Shown piece by piece: positions 24,749 through 34,286 of a stretch of DNA of 64,000 nt. The stretch is taken from the NCBI GenBank assembly GCA_015063385.1, contig SVUG01000004.1, forward strand, positions 45,208 to 109,207. The letters are read 5' to 3'. The notes below the pieces were generated by a model, which had not been told where the DNA came from, made no database searches, and saw only the letters and a program-made list of their open reading frames with translations. This DNA is from Oscillospiraceae bacterium (lineage in GTDB: Bacteria; Bacillota; Clostridia; Oscillospirales; CAG-272). How positions within the stretch are numbered: the first letter of the stretch is position 1; every line of letters begins with the position of its first letter. Made by a program: the position numbers and the translations under genes.

Positions 24749-25843
24749 ATGAAACTTGGTATCGTTGGACTTCCTAACGTAGGAAAGAGCACGCTTTTTA
24801 ACGCCCTGACTAACGCAGGCGCGGAATCTGCTAACTATCCATTCTGCACCATTGACCCCAACGTTGGCGTTGTTGCAGTACCAGACAAGCGACTTGATAA
24901 GCTTGCGCAGATGTACAATCCCGATAAATATACCCCGGCTATTATTGAATTCGTTGATATTGCAGGACTTGTTAAGGGCGCGTCGCAGGGTGAGGGACTT
25001 GGAAACAAATTCCTCGGTAATATAAGAGAGGTAGATGCGATAGTTCACGTCGTTCGTTGCTTCGAGAACAACGATATCGTTCATGTTGACGGTTCCGTTG
25101 ACGCTATTCGTGACGTTGAAACCATAAACATCGAGCTTATACTTTCCGACCTTGAAATAGTCGAGAGAGCAATAGATAGAACTACTAAGGCTGCAAAGGC
25201 TGATAAAAAGCTGCTCGAAAAGCTTGCCGTTCTTGAGCGAGTTAAGGCGGCGCTTGAAGCAGGAAAGTGCGCTCGTACCGTCGAGCTTAGCCCCGAGGAT
25301 ATAGCATGGATAGACGAGTCTAGGCTTCTCACTCTCAAGCCTATAATATACGTTGCAAATATCTCCGAGGACGAGGTAAGCGGTGAATACGAGAGCAACG
25401 AGCAGTATAAGAAGCTCAAAGCACACGCAGAGAGCGAGGGAAGTGAAATTATCGCTGTCAGCGCGCAGATTGAGGCAGAGCTTGCCGCCCTTGACGGCGA
25501 GGAAAAGGAGATGTTCCTTTCTGACCTTGGAATCGAGGAGAGCGGTCTTGACAAGCTTATCAAATCCAGCTATTCGCTCCTTGGACTTATCAGCTTCCTT
25601 ACCGCAGGACCTAAGGAGGTTCGCGCCTGGACTATTAAAAAGGGCACGAAAGCTCCCGGCGCCGCAGGTAAAATTCATACCGATTTTGAGCGCGGATTCA
25701 TTCGTGCCGAGGTTGTAGCCTTTGACGATCTCGTTCGCGAGGGCGACAGAAACAAGGTTAAGGAAAAGGGACTGCTTCGCTCGGAGGGCAAGGAGTACGT
25801 GATGAAGGATGGCGACGTTGTCGAATTCCTCTTTAACGTTTAA
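24749..25843 (+). CDS. ychF: Redox-regulated ATPase/GTPase YchF
   Basis: This 364-residue OBG-family P-loop protein associates with ribosomes and binds ATP in preference to GTP in characterised members. The P-loop is GLPNVGKSTLFNALTN; the family signature NYPFCTIDPNVGVV follows; G3 is DIAGLV; the G4 position reads NISE rather than NKxD, as usual in YchF. A coiled-coil insertion (about 125-200) and a C-terminal TGS domain (about 280-364, ending DGDVVEFLFNV) complete the architecture. ATG 24749 has CGGAGAA upstream. The gene uses strongly preferred codons, which suggests high expression. Confidence 0.96.
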   Translation: MKLGIVGLPNVGKSTLFNALTNAGAESANYPFCTIDPNVGVVAVPDKRLDKLAQMYNPDKYTPAIIEFVDIAGLVKGASQGEGLGNKFLGNIREVDAIVHVVRCFENNDIVHVDGSVDAIRDVETINIELILSDLEIVERAIDRTTKAAKADKKLLEKLAVLERVKAALEAGKCARTVELSPEDIAWIDESRLLTLKPIIYVANISEDEVSGEYESNEQYKKLKAHAESEGSEIIAVSAQIEAELAALDGEEKEMFLSDLGIEESGLDKLIKSSYSLLGLISFLTAGPKEVRAWTIKKGTKAPGAAGKIHTDFERGFIRAEVVAFDDLVREGDRNKVKEKGLLRSEGKEYVMKDGDVVEFLFNV

Positions 25844-25857
25844 TTTAGGAAAGATAT

Positions 25858-26334
25858 ATGGGTAAAAAACTGTTATCGGTACTTGCAATTTTGCTTACCG
25901 CGTTAGTAGGGGTTGCGACGGTACTGTTTATTTATGAGTATATTAACAATCCAAAAAACGTTGATTTATTGATTATTTCAATAATCTTTGCGTTAATAAC
26001 TCTGGTATTGATTATTGCGGTTATCTTTGATTTGTTTGTAGGTCATAATGAACTGATTTTCAAAAAAGAGCAGATAATCGTAGGCAGAAAAGGTGAAATT
26101 TTATATTCCATTCCTAAAAGCAATGTTTTGAATCCTGTTTTAACATATGATTCCAATAACAAAGAGTCTTGTATGCTCTCTTTTAAAAGCGGTAGAAAAA
26201 AATACTACGTGTCGATAAATAAAGGCAACAAGAAAGCGATAGACGCTTTTCTAAAGGACGTTAAATATACCAAGCGTGAGAATACCTTGGAATACTTTCT
26301 TCAGCATATTTTGGATATTCTTTCCGCAATATAA
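25858..26334 (+). CDS. Small two-pass membrane protein with a PH-like tail
   Basis: This 158-residue protein has two hydrophobic segments (about 5-27 and 38-62) followed by a hydrophilic domain with alternating beta-like stretches (ELIFKKEQIIVGRKGEILYSIPKSNV), reminiscent of small bacterial PH-like domains attached to membrane hairpins. I cannot assign a family with certainty. It starts 14 bases after ychF with AGGAAAG upstream, so it is probably co-transcribed with ychF. A strong terminator follows. Function unknown. Confidence 0.72.
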   Translation: MGKKLLSVLAILLTALVGVATVLFIYEYINNPKNVDLLIISIIFALITLVLIIAVIFDLFVGHNELIFKKEQIIVGRKGEILYSIPKSNVLNPVLTYDSNNKESCMLSFKSGRKKYYVSINKGNKKAIDAFLKDVKYTKRENTLEYFLQHILDILSAI

Positions 26335-26366
26335 AAACAAGCCGCAAAACGCGGCTTGTTTTTTTA
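26335..26366. terminator. Bidirectional terminator between the small membrane protein and comEC
   Basis: AACAAGCCGC (26336-26345) pairs with GCGGCTTGTT (26351-26360) around a 5-nt loop, with T5 after it on the plus strand and A/T runs on both sides. It overlaps the comEC stop codon. Confidence 0.88.
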
Positions 26367-28610
26367 GTCTTCAATATAAATTTCTTTTTGTGGGTTAGAG
26401 ATAACCGAAGCTCCGCCATCCATGTATTTTTGCATCGATAGCTGAGATAAAAACAGATTCTCGCTGTTAATTATTAAATTATCTATGGATTTATGATAAT
26501 CGTAAAGATACAGCTTTTCCTTATACTTTTTACCGTGCTCACCAAAAATAACGGTATTGCTTTCCGCGATGTAGTTTTCCATTTCCACCTTAGCTTCTCC
26601 GTTTAGAAGTCCCGAGGAGACGTACGTAATAATTTTATCATCATTCATAATGCGAAAAGCATTCATAGACGTGCCTTCACCGTAAGGCACAGAATAAAGA
26701 AGCTGAATTTTATATTCACCGACCACGGCAAGCATATTACTTTCGAGCAGTATTATTTTCGTTCGGTAATCCTCAACCGATTTTTTGATTACGTTAAGTA
26801 TGGTTTCTTCGTCGTCATTTCTTGGTGCAGGTAGATAAATCTTTTCTACAAGCACGGAGGAAAGCAAAACGTCAAGCTCGTCGTCAATACTCCAGGAATA
26901 ATGCGTAAGATAGTATTTATCAAGATAAGTGACGTTTGCAGCTTCAAGCAAATCGAGAGAGGTATAAGCTAGATTTTTGGAATATTGGGCAGAATTTATG
27001 AGGCAGACTTCGTTTTCCGACCGTACTAGCATCTCGTCGCACTTAGAGTCCGATAGATAAATTATCTCGTCGTCGAAGTCATTGATAATACCTGCAGCAA
27101 GCGGCATAACCGTCAGAAAAATAAAAAATGACGTTAAGAAAATTACAGCCTTTCGTTTTTCTTTTACCGAAATAACGAAGAAAAGATAGAAAAGAACTGT
27201 ATAAACGATTATCAATAAAGAAATAATTAAATAATTGGTCGATAAATACACGAATTCTCCACGCGATAATAGCTCGGCGAGCCAGGTAAGGAGCTTCGTA
27301 AACGGGAAAACAAGAATGCCAATCGGAATCAGCCACCCAATTATAAGCGTAATGCATCCAAGGTACATTATCACTTCTGCAATTAACGAGAAAACAAGCG
27401 TTGTTATCATGCCAAGACAGGACATACCGCCAAAGGTAAAGGTGGAAATAGCAAGTGTAGCACTGATTGCGAACACTGATGCCATAATTCCAAGCCATAG
27501 CGAACGAAGAATGGCGTTAAGACGGTTTTTCGGCTTCTTAATGCGTCCCGACGTGTACTCTCCCAGCACGATAATTCCAAGCGTAGCGAGCGCTGATAGC
27601 CAAAGTGACGTTGAGAATATGGCGCAGGGGTCTAATAGACATATAATTGACACCGCAGCAGTAAGAGAGGTTATGCTGTCACGTGTGTGCGAGAAAAGAA
27701 AGAGCAGTGAGGCGATTATTACCATAAAGCCCGCACGCATTACCGACACCGAAAATCCCGTCAGCGCCATATATAAAAGTATAAAAACGGAAGTGACGGC
27801 AACTCTTATCTTTTTCTTAATGCCAAATAAAGAGAGCAGCCTACCAATTCCTATTGAAAGTATGGCTAAGTGCATACCGCTGAGCGCAAGTATATGAGAT
27901 ATGCCTATTCTTTGGAAGTCAAGGCGAATCTGCCCTGAAAGATAATCCCGCTGTCCAAAAAGCAGGGCAGAAAGGAGAGCTCCGGATTCTCCGTCTGTAA
28001 GCGTTGTAATATATCTGCAAAGATATTCCTTGTAATGCGCGAGTTTTGCTGAAAGACCGCCCTCGCTACGTCTGATTATTTTGACGTTTTCGACATCGTC
28101 AGCATAAGCACTCACACCTATAGAGGTGTTGTAGCCTCGGCTATCTTTTGAAAAAGCGTGCAGTGTAGCATCAAACTCAATTTCTGTTCCTTCGGGCATG
28201 GTCGCTGCCTCTGCTTTTGAAAGGTATACGGTTATATTGTATTGCGAAAACGGGCGGTTATCAATATTATTTGTACGTACAGTAAGCTTGGTTGAATAAG
28301 AGGACGCCGGAGCTACATCGGTGACCGTGCCGATTATTTTAACCGATCCATCAAAGCGCTCGTGCGCTGCAAAGTAGAGGTCAAAAAAGACGTAAGAGAA
28401 GGTAATAGAGCATAAAGCAACTATAGTGATAATGCGCGGTAGAATTCTGTTATTTAATTTGATTTTAGGAATTAAGGATAAAATCAAAGGCAGAATAGAA
28501 GCAACTATTAATAAAATACGCAAAACATTGCTTTGATAAGTAAATAAGAAAAAGACCCCCAGCGCGATACAAAGTATTAAGCTTAAAGGTCTTTTTCTGA
28601 AGATATTCAT
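26364..28610 (-). CDS. comEC: ComEC/Rec2-family DNA-uptake channel protein with a degenerate nuclease-like domain
   Basis: This 748-residue polytopic membrane protein has the expected order: N-terminal membrane segments, an OB-like DUF4131 region (about 80-170), and the Competence domain with HILALSGMHLAILS and TGFSVSVMRAGFMV. In transformable bacteria ComEC carries single-stranded DNA across the membrane, and its C-terminal metallo-beta-lactamase domain degrades the other strand. Here that domain (from about residue 520) lacks the HxHxDH metal motif; the matching site reads LTHYSWSIDDELD, and the usual DVGQGD reads YLSDSKCDE. The nuclease function is therefore probably lost. It lies 12 bp after dagK on the same strand and is probably in its operon. 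Confidence 0.88.
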   Translation of the reverse strand: MNIFRKRPLSLILCIALGVFFLFTYQSNVLRILLIVASILPLILSLIPKIKLNNRILPRIITIVALCSITFSYVFFDLYFAAHERFDGSVKIIGTVTDVAPASSYSTKLTVRTNNIDNRPFSQYNITVYLSKAEAATMPEGTEIEFDATLHAFSKDSRGYNTSIGVSAYADDVENVKIIRRSEGGLSAKLAHYKEYLCRYITTLTDGESGALLSALLFGQRDYLSGQIRLDFQRIGISHILALSGMHLAILSIGIGRLLSLFGIKKKIRVAVTSVFILLYMALTGFSVSVMRAGFMVIIASLLFLFSHTRDSITSLTAAVSIICLLDPCAIFSTSLWLSALATLGIIVLGEYTSGRIKKPKNRLNAILRSLWLGIMASVFAISATLAISTFTFGGMSCLGMITTLVFSLIAEVIMYLGCITLIIGWLIPIGILVFPFTKLLTWLAELLSRGEFVYLSTNYLIISLLIIVYTVLFYLFFVISVKEKRKAVIFLTSFFIFLTVMPLAAGIINDFDDEIIYLSDSKCDEMLVRSENEVCLINSAQYSKNLAYTSLDLLEAANVTYLDKYYLTHYSWSIDDELDVLLSSVLVEKIYLPAPRNDDEETILNVIKKSVEDYRTKIILLESNMLAVVGEYKIQLLYSVPYGEGTSMNAFRIMNDDKIITYVSSGLLNGEAKVEMENYIAESNTVIFGEHGKKYKEKLYLYDYHKSIDNLIINSENLFLSQLSMQKYMDGGASVISNPQKEIYIED

Positions 28611-28622
28611 CGTACGTTCCTT

Positions 28623-29579
28623 TTACTCGGTAGCACCGTTATCGTTTTTGGTGTAGGGAAAACGAAGCTCGCAGCCCTTGGGGACTACGAAATTAAATGC
28701 TTTCGGAATAACGGTGAAGTCTATGCTCTTAGCACCGATAATTTCACCGTCATTGCAAACAGGAAGGGGCTCAGGGAACTCCATTCTAAAATGCGAAACC
28801 TGTCTGTGCCTTATAATTTTCATTGCCTTTTCATTCTGAAGATAAGTGCCGTCCTTATAAGACTTGACCAGCTTTATAAAGGTGAAACGGGAAATCTTGT
28901 CAATAGCACATATGTCAAGCAATCCGTCCTGTAAAAATGCAGCGGGCGCAGCCATAAATCCGCCACCGCAGAATCTTCCGTTTCCTATCGCGGTAAGAGT
29001 AAACTTTTTATCGAGTACCTCACCGTCGTCAAAGATAATCTTCATCTGCGTACCGAACGGCTTAAAGAGTGTGACCACTACTCCCATAATATAAGACAAT
29101 CCGGGAGTGACAAGCTTAAGCTTCTTCAGCCTTGCAGCCTCCTTTACAACGGCACAGTCAAATCCGATGTTAATCATATTGACACAGTATGAATCGTTGC
29201 ATTTGATAAGGTCGATAGCCTCGGCCTTACCGTCAATCTGTGCTTCAATTTTTGAAAAAAGCTCGGTTTTTGTAAAATTCCTTACGAAATCGTTTCCTGA
29301 ACCGCTTGGAATAACGCCAAATTCTACGTTAGGGTTGCAGGGCGCAGTATTTGCAATCTCGTTGATAGTACCGTCACCGCCAACGCAAATGAAGCGCTGA
29401 CGCTCCTGCGATATTCTTATCATCTCGTTAACGTAATTGGTGGCATCGCCCGCACAGGTGGTGTAGTAAATGTGGTAGCTGAGCTGCCTTTTAGCACAGG
29501 CCTCCTTAATTTCACGCTCCATCTTTTTTTGCTGTGGGCTTCTTCCTGATTTAGGATTTAATATAAAATGGAAAATCAT
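28623..29579 (-). CDS. Diacylglycerol/lipid kinase family protein (DagK/YegS type)
   Basis: This 318-residue enzyme of the diacylglycerol kinase catalytic family phosphorylates lipid substrates using ATP. The N-terminal segment FILNPKSG, the signature CVGGDGTINEI and PSGSGNDF are intact, and the C-terminal beta domain is of normal length. In Gram-positive bacteria such enzymes recycle diacylglycerol from lipoteichoic acid synthesis (DgkB), but the substrate cannot be decided from sequence. ATG 29579 has CGGAGGAA upstream and a perfect SigA promoter precedes it. It is followed by comEC 12 bp downstream. Confidence 0.88.
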   Translation of the reverse strand: MIFHFILNPKSGRSPQQKKMEREIKEACAKRQLSYHIYYTTCAGDATNYVNEMIRISQERQRFICVGGDGTINEIANTAPCNPNVEFGVIPSGSGNDFVRNFTKTELFSKIEAQIDGKAEAIDLIKCNDSYCVNMINIGFDCAVVKEAARLKKLKLVTPGLSYIMGVVVTLFKPFGTQMKIIFDDGEVLDKKFTLTAIGNGRFCGGGFMAAPAAFLQDGLLDICAIDKISRFTFIKLVKSYKDGTYLQNEKAMKIIRHRQVSHFRMEFPEPLPVCNDGEIIGAKSIDFTVIPKAFNFVVPKGCELRFPYTKNDNGATE

Positions 29580-29618
29580 ATAAATGATTCCTCCGAAAAA
29601 ATCTTTTTTAACTTAAAT

Positions 29619-29647
29619 ATTATACCAAAAATATCGAATATTGTCAA
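29619..29647 (-). promoter_or_regulatory. Consensus SigA promoter of dagK-comEC
   Basis: On the minus strand TTGACA (29642-29647), 17-bp spacer, TATAAT (29619-29624). Confidence 0.85.
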
Positions 29648-29665
29648 GTGCTATGTAAAACAGCG

Positions 29666-30907
29666 TCAAATTTTGCTCTTTAAACTCGACGTTATCATTT
29701 CGTGATAAGCCTTTGCAGCTTGCTCGGTCTTGTTATTTCCGAACTGATAATAATGCTTACCAACGAGGTCTTTTGGAAGGTAATCCTGCTCAACGTAGTT
29801 ATTTTGATAGTCGTGAGGATATTTATAACCCTCAAATTTCGGGCTTTGCAGATGCCTTGGAACAGAGTTTCCCAGTCCTGCACTGATGTCCTCCATAGCT
29901 CTGTGATACGCCATGTACGCTGAGTTCGACTTTGGTGCGGTTGCAAGGATTACAACGATATTTGCAAGCGGAATTGCTGCCTCAGGAAGTCCTACGGCTC
30001 TTGCACTCTCAGTGCAGGCGTATGCCAGTGAGGCTGCCATGGGATAAGCGCAGCCCACGTCCTCGTTCGCAATTACAAGAATTCTTCTGCATGCTGAAAG
30101 AAGGTCACCTGATGCAAGAATCTTAGCGAGATAAAATACCGCAGCGTCAGGGTCAGAGCCGCGTATCGATTTCTGCAGGCAGGAGAGCAGGTCGTAATGC
30201 ACATCGCCGTCGCGGTCAAAATGTCCGACAACGGAGGGCAAAAGCGCCTCTATCGCATCTAAGTTGATTTCCTTGTCGGATATATAATATGCGTTTTCCA
30301 GAACGCTGATGCTCATTCTAACGTCACCGCCGGCAGCTCTTGAAATCGCAAGCATAACGTCATCAGAGGCTGTCTTTTCTGTGCCAAAATCGGCATTAAG
30401 GATTGAAAGCGCGCGATGTAGAGACGGAATACAGTCCTCTGCAGAAACTGACTTGAATTCAAAAACCGATGAGCGCGATAGCAGGGCATTATAAACGTAA
30501 TAATAAGGATTTTCTGTTGTTGAAGCAATAAGCGTCAGCTTACCGTTCTCCATAAATTCAAGCAGCGATTGTTGCTGCTTCTTGTTGAAATACTGTATCT
30601 CGTCAAGATAGAGGAGAGTACCGTTTTCGCTGAACATATTATCCGTGGTAACGATTACCTCCTTGATGTCAGCGAGAGAGGCTGTCGTTGCATTAAGCTT
30701 ATGGAGCTGCATGCCTGAAATCGAGGCAATGATGTTAGCAACGGTAGTTTTGCCTGTACCGGGAGGACCGTAAAATATCATATTCGGTATTCTCTGGTTG
30801 TCAGTAAGACGTCTTAAAACACCAGTCTTTCCCACCAGATGTGCTTGTCCTGCCACCTCGTCAAACGAGGTAGGACGCATTCTATCGGCTAATGGTTTTT
30901 GTGCCAT
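29666..30907 (-). CDS. rarA: Replication-associated recombination protein RarA (MgsA)
   Basis: This 413-residue AAA+ ATPase acts at stalled replication forks and resembles clamp-loader subunits. The N-terminus PLADRMRPTSFDEVAGQAHLVG is typical of the family; Walker A is [11 protein letters not shown], Walker B LLYLDEIQYF, sensor region STTENPYY. The C-terminal tetramerisation region begins near RGSDPDAAVFYLA and ends in PKDLVGKHYYQFG. It starts 20 bp after recG on the same strand, so recG-rarA is likely an operon of fork-repair genes. Confidence 0.95.
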   Translation of the reverse strand: MAQKPLADRMRPTSFDEVAGQAHLVGKTGVLRRLTDNQRIPNMIFYGPPGTGKTTVANIIASISGMQLHKLNATTASLADIKEVIVTTDNMFSENGTLLYLDEIQYFNKKQQQSLLEFMENGKLTLIASTTENPYYYVYNALLSRSSVFEFKSVSAEDCIPSLHRALSILNADFGTEKTASDDVMLAISRAAGGDVRMSISVLENAYYISDKEINLDAIEALLPSVVGHFDRDGDVHYDLLSCLQKSIRGSDPDAAVFYLAKILASGDLLSACRRILVIANEDVGCAYPMAASLAYACTESARAVGLPEAAIPLANIVVILATAPKSNSAYMAYHRAMEDISAGLGNSVPRHLQSPKFEGYKYPHDYQNNYVEQDYLPKDLVGKHYYQFGNNKTEQAAKAYHEMITSSLKSKI

Positions 30908-30927
30908 GGCTATACCTTTCTTAGTCG

Positions 30928-33069
30928 TTATGATATGGTAGATGAAGAAATATTGATTAAATGCTCCATACGTAGCTTGAGCTCCTTATGCTCGGGTAAA
31001 TCGAGCTTCGGGTCTTCCGAAACAATAGCTTTTGCGGTGGCAAATGCTACGCTCATCAGCTCAAGATTATCACACATAGATGCAAATTTAAAATCAAATC
31101 CGCCGCTCTGCCGTAAATTATTATCGTTAATTGAAGAAAAGAAATCTCCGGGACCTCTAAGGAATAAGTCCTTCTCGGCGATTTCATAGCCGTCATAGGT
31201 GGTGCGCATTACCTCTAGTCTATCGCGTGACTTTGGTGAATTAACGTCAGAAACCAAAACGCAATATGACTTTCTTGTGCCGCGTCCAACACGACCTCGA
31301 AGCTGATGCAGCTGTGAGAGACCGAATCGCTCAGCATTTTCTACAATCATAAGAGAAGCGCGCGGAACGTTGACACCGACCTCAATTACAGTGGTCGAGA
31401 CCAGCACGTCAATCTCTCCTTGTGAGAAGCGGGACATTACCTCGTCTTTTTCGGAGTTTTTCATTCTTCCGTGCAGAACCGCTATTCTTAGTTCGGGCAG
31501 TGCTGTTTTCAGCTCCTCTGCAAAGTCAACGGCATTTTTCAAATTCAGTGAATTTTCCGAAATCAAAGGGCCGTTTACCGAGGAGGGAATTACAGTCTCA
31601 CCCTCGTCCTCGCCTCTTTCTATGGACGGGCAAACGATATAGCACTGACCGCCCAGAGCAATTTGCTTTGAAATAAAGCTATTGAGTCGGCTTCTGTATC
31701 CCTCGTTTACAACAAATGTGTCTACTCGCTGTCTGCCTTTAGGCATATCGGTAATTCTCGAAACATCAAGGTCGCCGTACATAGTAAGTGCCAACGTTCT
31801 GGGAATGGGTGTTGCACTCATAACCAAAAGGTGCGCTGATGCAGCTTTATCCTTTAATTTAGCGCGCTGCGCAACTCCAAAGCGGTGCTGCTCATCCGTA
31901 ATTACTAATCCAAGCGAAGCGAACTCCACACTCTCTGAAATGAGTGCGTGAGTTCCAATAATTATATCCGTTTCTCCCATTTTGAGAGACTCTTTTATGC
32001 GTTTTTTTTCTTTTTGAGTCGTAGAGCCCAAAAGCAACTCTATTTTTAGTCCCAAGGGCGCAAGAAGCTCTTTCGCTTCATTAAAATGCTGATTTGCAAG
32101 TATCTCTGTAGGCACCATAAGTGCTGATTGATAGGAGGATTTTGCCGCTATAAACATAGCCGCCATCGCACATACGGTTTTACCACATCCTACGTCACCG
32201 ACTATAATACGTGCCATAGGGCTTACCTTGCCGTCTTTTCCTATTACCGTATCGCGGTAAACGTCGTTTATAGCCTGCTTTTGAGAACCCGTCAGCTCGT
32301 ACGGAAGCCTCTCGGTAAGCTCGTCAAGAGAGCAGGGAGAAAGCTTAATTCCTGCGCCTCTGCTTTTTTGCGAGGCCGACAGAGAAATTCCAATTCCAAA
32401 TGTCAGCATCTCGTCAAACGCCAGTCTTGAAAGCGAGCGCGAGAGCGCACTGCTATCCTCGGGGAAATGCGCGTTTTTGAGTGCGTATGTCAGTGTAGGT
32501 AATGAATTTTCAAGTCTGATTTTTTCAGGAATATGGTCTTTAATTTGAGGCAGAACGTCGTTTATAGCTAATTTTATAAGCTTATCTATCTGCTTTGAGG
32601 ATATGCCGTCAGTTAAGGGATAAATCGGTACGTAGTCGGCAAGGGGCACCCCCTCAATATACGGCTCGTATTTTGGATTTGTGAGCTGCAGTTTGCCTTT
32701 TTGCACGGTCGCCTTTCCCCAGAATCTAAAGGTTGAGCCAATATGAAAAACGTCTTTAACGAACGGGGCGTTGAAGTATGTGATGTCAACAGAGCCGGAT
32801 TCGTCGAACGCGCGAAATTTTGATATCGTAAGACCTCGTTTTATAGTGGTTTGTCTTACCTCGTTTGCAACAGTTAAAAGGAAGGCACACGGTTTTTCCA
32901 AATCGTATTTTGACAAAGGACGCACGTCACCACGCATCTCGTAAGCTCTGGGGAAATAGTATATTAAGTCCCCGACGGTGTTAATTCCAAGCCTTGCGAG
33001 CTGTGTCTGCCTCACCTTACCAACGCCGTTCAATTCACTGATGGGGGATTTCATTGTTAAAACGGGCAT
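30928..33069 (-). CDS. recG: ATP-dependent DNA helicase RecG
   Basis: This 713-residue superfamily 2 translocase regresses stalled forks and branch-migrates Holliday junctions. The N-terminal wedge/OB domain (about 1-170, beginning with the LNGVGKVRQTQLARLGI helix-hairpin region) is followed by helicase motifs: Walker A GDVGCGKTV, DEQH box ITDEQHRFGV, SAT in VMSATPIPRTLAL, and motif VI QLRGRVGRG. I begin at the ATG at 33067-33069 because AAAGGAGA lies six bases upstream; a longer in-frame ATG at 33090 precedes that site. A SigA-type promoter lies 37 bp upstream. rarA follows. Confidence 0.95.
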   Translation of the reverse strand: MPVLTMKSPISELNGVGKVRQTQLARLGINTVGDLIYYFPRAYEMRGDVRPLSKYDLEKPCAFLLTVANEVRQTTIKRGLTISKFRAFDESGSVDITYFNAPFVKDVFHIGSTFRFWGKATVQKGKLQLTNPKYEPYIEGVPLADYVPIYPLTDGISSKQIDKLIKLAINDVLPQIKDHIPEKIRLENSLPTLTYALKNAHFPEDSSALSRSLSRLAFDEMLTFGIGISLSASQKSRGAGIKLSPCSLDELTERLPYELTGSQKQAINDVYRDTVIGKDGKVSPMARIIVGDVGCGKTVCAMAAMFIAAKSSYQSALMVPTEILANQHFNEAKELLAPLGLKIELLLGSTTQKEKKRIKESLKMGETDIIIGTHALISESVEFASLGLVITDEQHRFGVAQRAKLKDKAASAHLLVMSATPIPRTLALTMYGDLDVSRITDMPKGRQRVDTFVVNEGYRSRLNSFISKQIALGGQCYIVCPSIERGEDEGETVIPSSVNGPLISENSLNLKNAVDFAEELKTALPELRIAVLHGRMKNSEKDEVMSRFSQGEIDVLVSTTVIEVGVNVPRASLMIVENAERFGLSQLHQLRGRVGRGTRKSYCVLVSDVNSPKSRDRLEVMRTTYDGYEIAEKDLFLRGPGDFFSSINDNNLRQSGGFDFKFASMCDNLELMSVAFATAKAIVSEDPKLDLPEHKELKLRMEHLINISSSTIS

Positions 33070-33105
33070 ACCGTGTCTCCTTTCATGCAAAATTATCCAA
33101 TTTAT

Positions 33106-33134
33106 ATTTTACAACATTTCTTTTGTATTTGCAA
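33106..33134 (-). promoter_or_regulatory. SigA-type promoter of recG-rarA
   Basis: On the minus strand TTGCAA (33129-33134), 17-bp spacer, TAAAAT (33106-33111). Confidence 0.7.
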
Positions 33135-33204
33135 CAATTAAATTCAAAAAACTGCAAAATTACTATTATTTTACAGTAAATTAATATAAAAGTAATAAAA
33201 AATC

Positions 33205-33233
33205 TTTACAAAATAAAATATGTGTGATATAAT
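33205..33233 (+). promoter_or_regulatory. SigA-type promoter of the yybS-gdpP-rplI-dnaB operon
   Basis: TTTACA (33205-33210), 17-bp spacer, TATAAT (33228-33233), 30 bp before the yybS start codon. Confidence 0.8.
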
Positions 33234-33262
33234 AATATGAAAAATATTTACTTGGAGAAATA

Positions 33263-34255
33263 ATGAAGAACGAGCTTAAGAAAAATTTAACATACGAAAA
33301 AACAATGTTAATTTTATCTGTCTTGTGTATTGCATCCGGTTTTTTAACGTTGATTATATCTGATGCGGCTATTCCTATCACTGCCGCACTGCTTGCTGCT
33401 ATATTCCTTTTTGAATCAAAGGGAAAAAGACGTTTTTCTTACGCAGTATCCGCCATTCTTGTTGTTATAAACGCTGCGCTTTTTTTAGTCCCGGACATGA
33501 TTCCCAGCTTTTTCAGTATCCTGGCTATCGCGTTTGCGGTTATCATCTCCCGTGCGTATCTTCGCGGAAGTGAAAAATCGGAAACCGCGTTTTTAATGAC
33601 TGCCGCAGCCACTCTCGTAATAACCCTAACCCTTATTGTCGTACCTATGATTGCGGCGGGTAAGCTTGATTTCGGAGTAGTTAAGTCCTTTTACGAGAAG
33701 CTGATTTCGCTTTTGCGCGAGGAGCTTTTGCTTGCCATGGATACCGCTCTTGGCGGCTTGGAATTCCAGGGGACGCCGGTTATGATTGACGTTGTGCAGA
33801 TAAACAAGCTGTTTGACTATCAGCTTAGCATGTTTATTTCCTACGTAATCATTTTTGCATTTTTCCTTGCCGGTGCTACTCTGAAGTTCTTCAGCATCGT
33901 GGTATCAAAATGCGCGGAAAACGTTAAGCCGATTTTCATGTGGAGATTTAAAACGAGCAGCGTTTTCGCATATTTCTATTTTATTCTCGCTGTTGCGACA
34001 TTCTTTATCGCATCGGCAGACTCGGTTTTCAGCATTACGGTGCTCAATCTTTACAACATTCTGATGTTTGTATATTTCTACGTTGGATTCAACGTTGCCG
34101 TTGCATTCATGTCAAGAAACAGACGGCCTATATTTGCTTTCCTTATCGTACTGTTGGCAGTGATTTTATTCATGTCGTACGCGATAGAGCTTCTTGCCAT
34201 AATCGGTGCGTTCTTTACTATTAAATCCAATCAGCACGTCATTAAAAGTGAATAA
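33263..34255 (+). CDS. yybS: YybS-like polytopic membrane protein (DUF2232)
   Basis: This 330-residue integral membrane protein has about eight hydrophobic segments spread over its length. Sequence identity to known YybS proteins is not obvious by eye, but its place directly before gdpP, rplI and the replicative helicase matches the conserved Firmicute order yybS-yybT(gdpP)-rplI-dnaC, and its size and topology fit DUF2232. The start ATG has TTGGAGAA upstream. The function of YybS is not established; a substrate-binding (S) component-like membrane role has been suggested from fold similarity. Confidence rests mainly on context. Confidence 0.75.
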   Translation: MKNELKKNLTYEKTMLILSVLCIASGFLTLIISDAAIPITAALLAAIFLFESKGKRRFSYAVSAILVVINAALFLVPDMIPSFFSILAIAFAVIISRAYLRGSEKSETAFLMTAAATLVITLTLIVVPMIAAGKLDFGVVKSFYEKLISLLREELLLAMDTALGGLEFQGTPVMIDVVQINKLFDYQLSMFISYVIIFAFFLAGATLKFFSIVVSKCAENVKPIFMWRFKTSSVFAYFYFILAVATFFIASADSVFSITVLNLYNILMFVYFYVGFNVAVAFMSRNRRPIFAFLIVLLAVILFMSYAIELLAIIGAFFTIKSNQHVIKSE

Positions 34256-34286
34256 GCTGCATTGACCTTTCAGAAAGGAAACTACT

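Noticed and set aside
24674..25888. 404-codon open frame on the minus strand opposite ychF
   Set aside because: Same reason: complementary to a highly biased, clearly real gene; its translation has no family motif.
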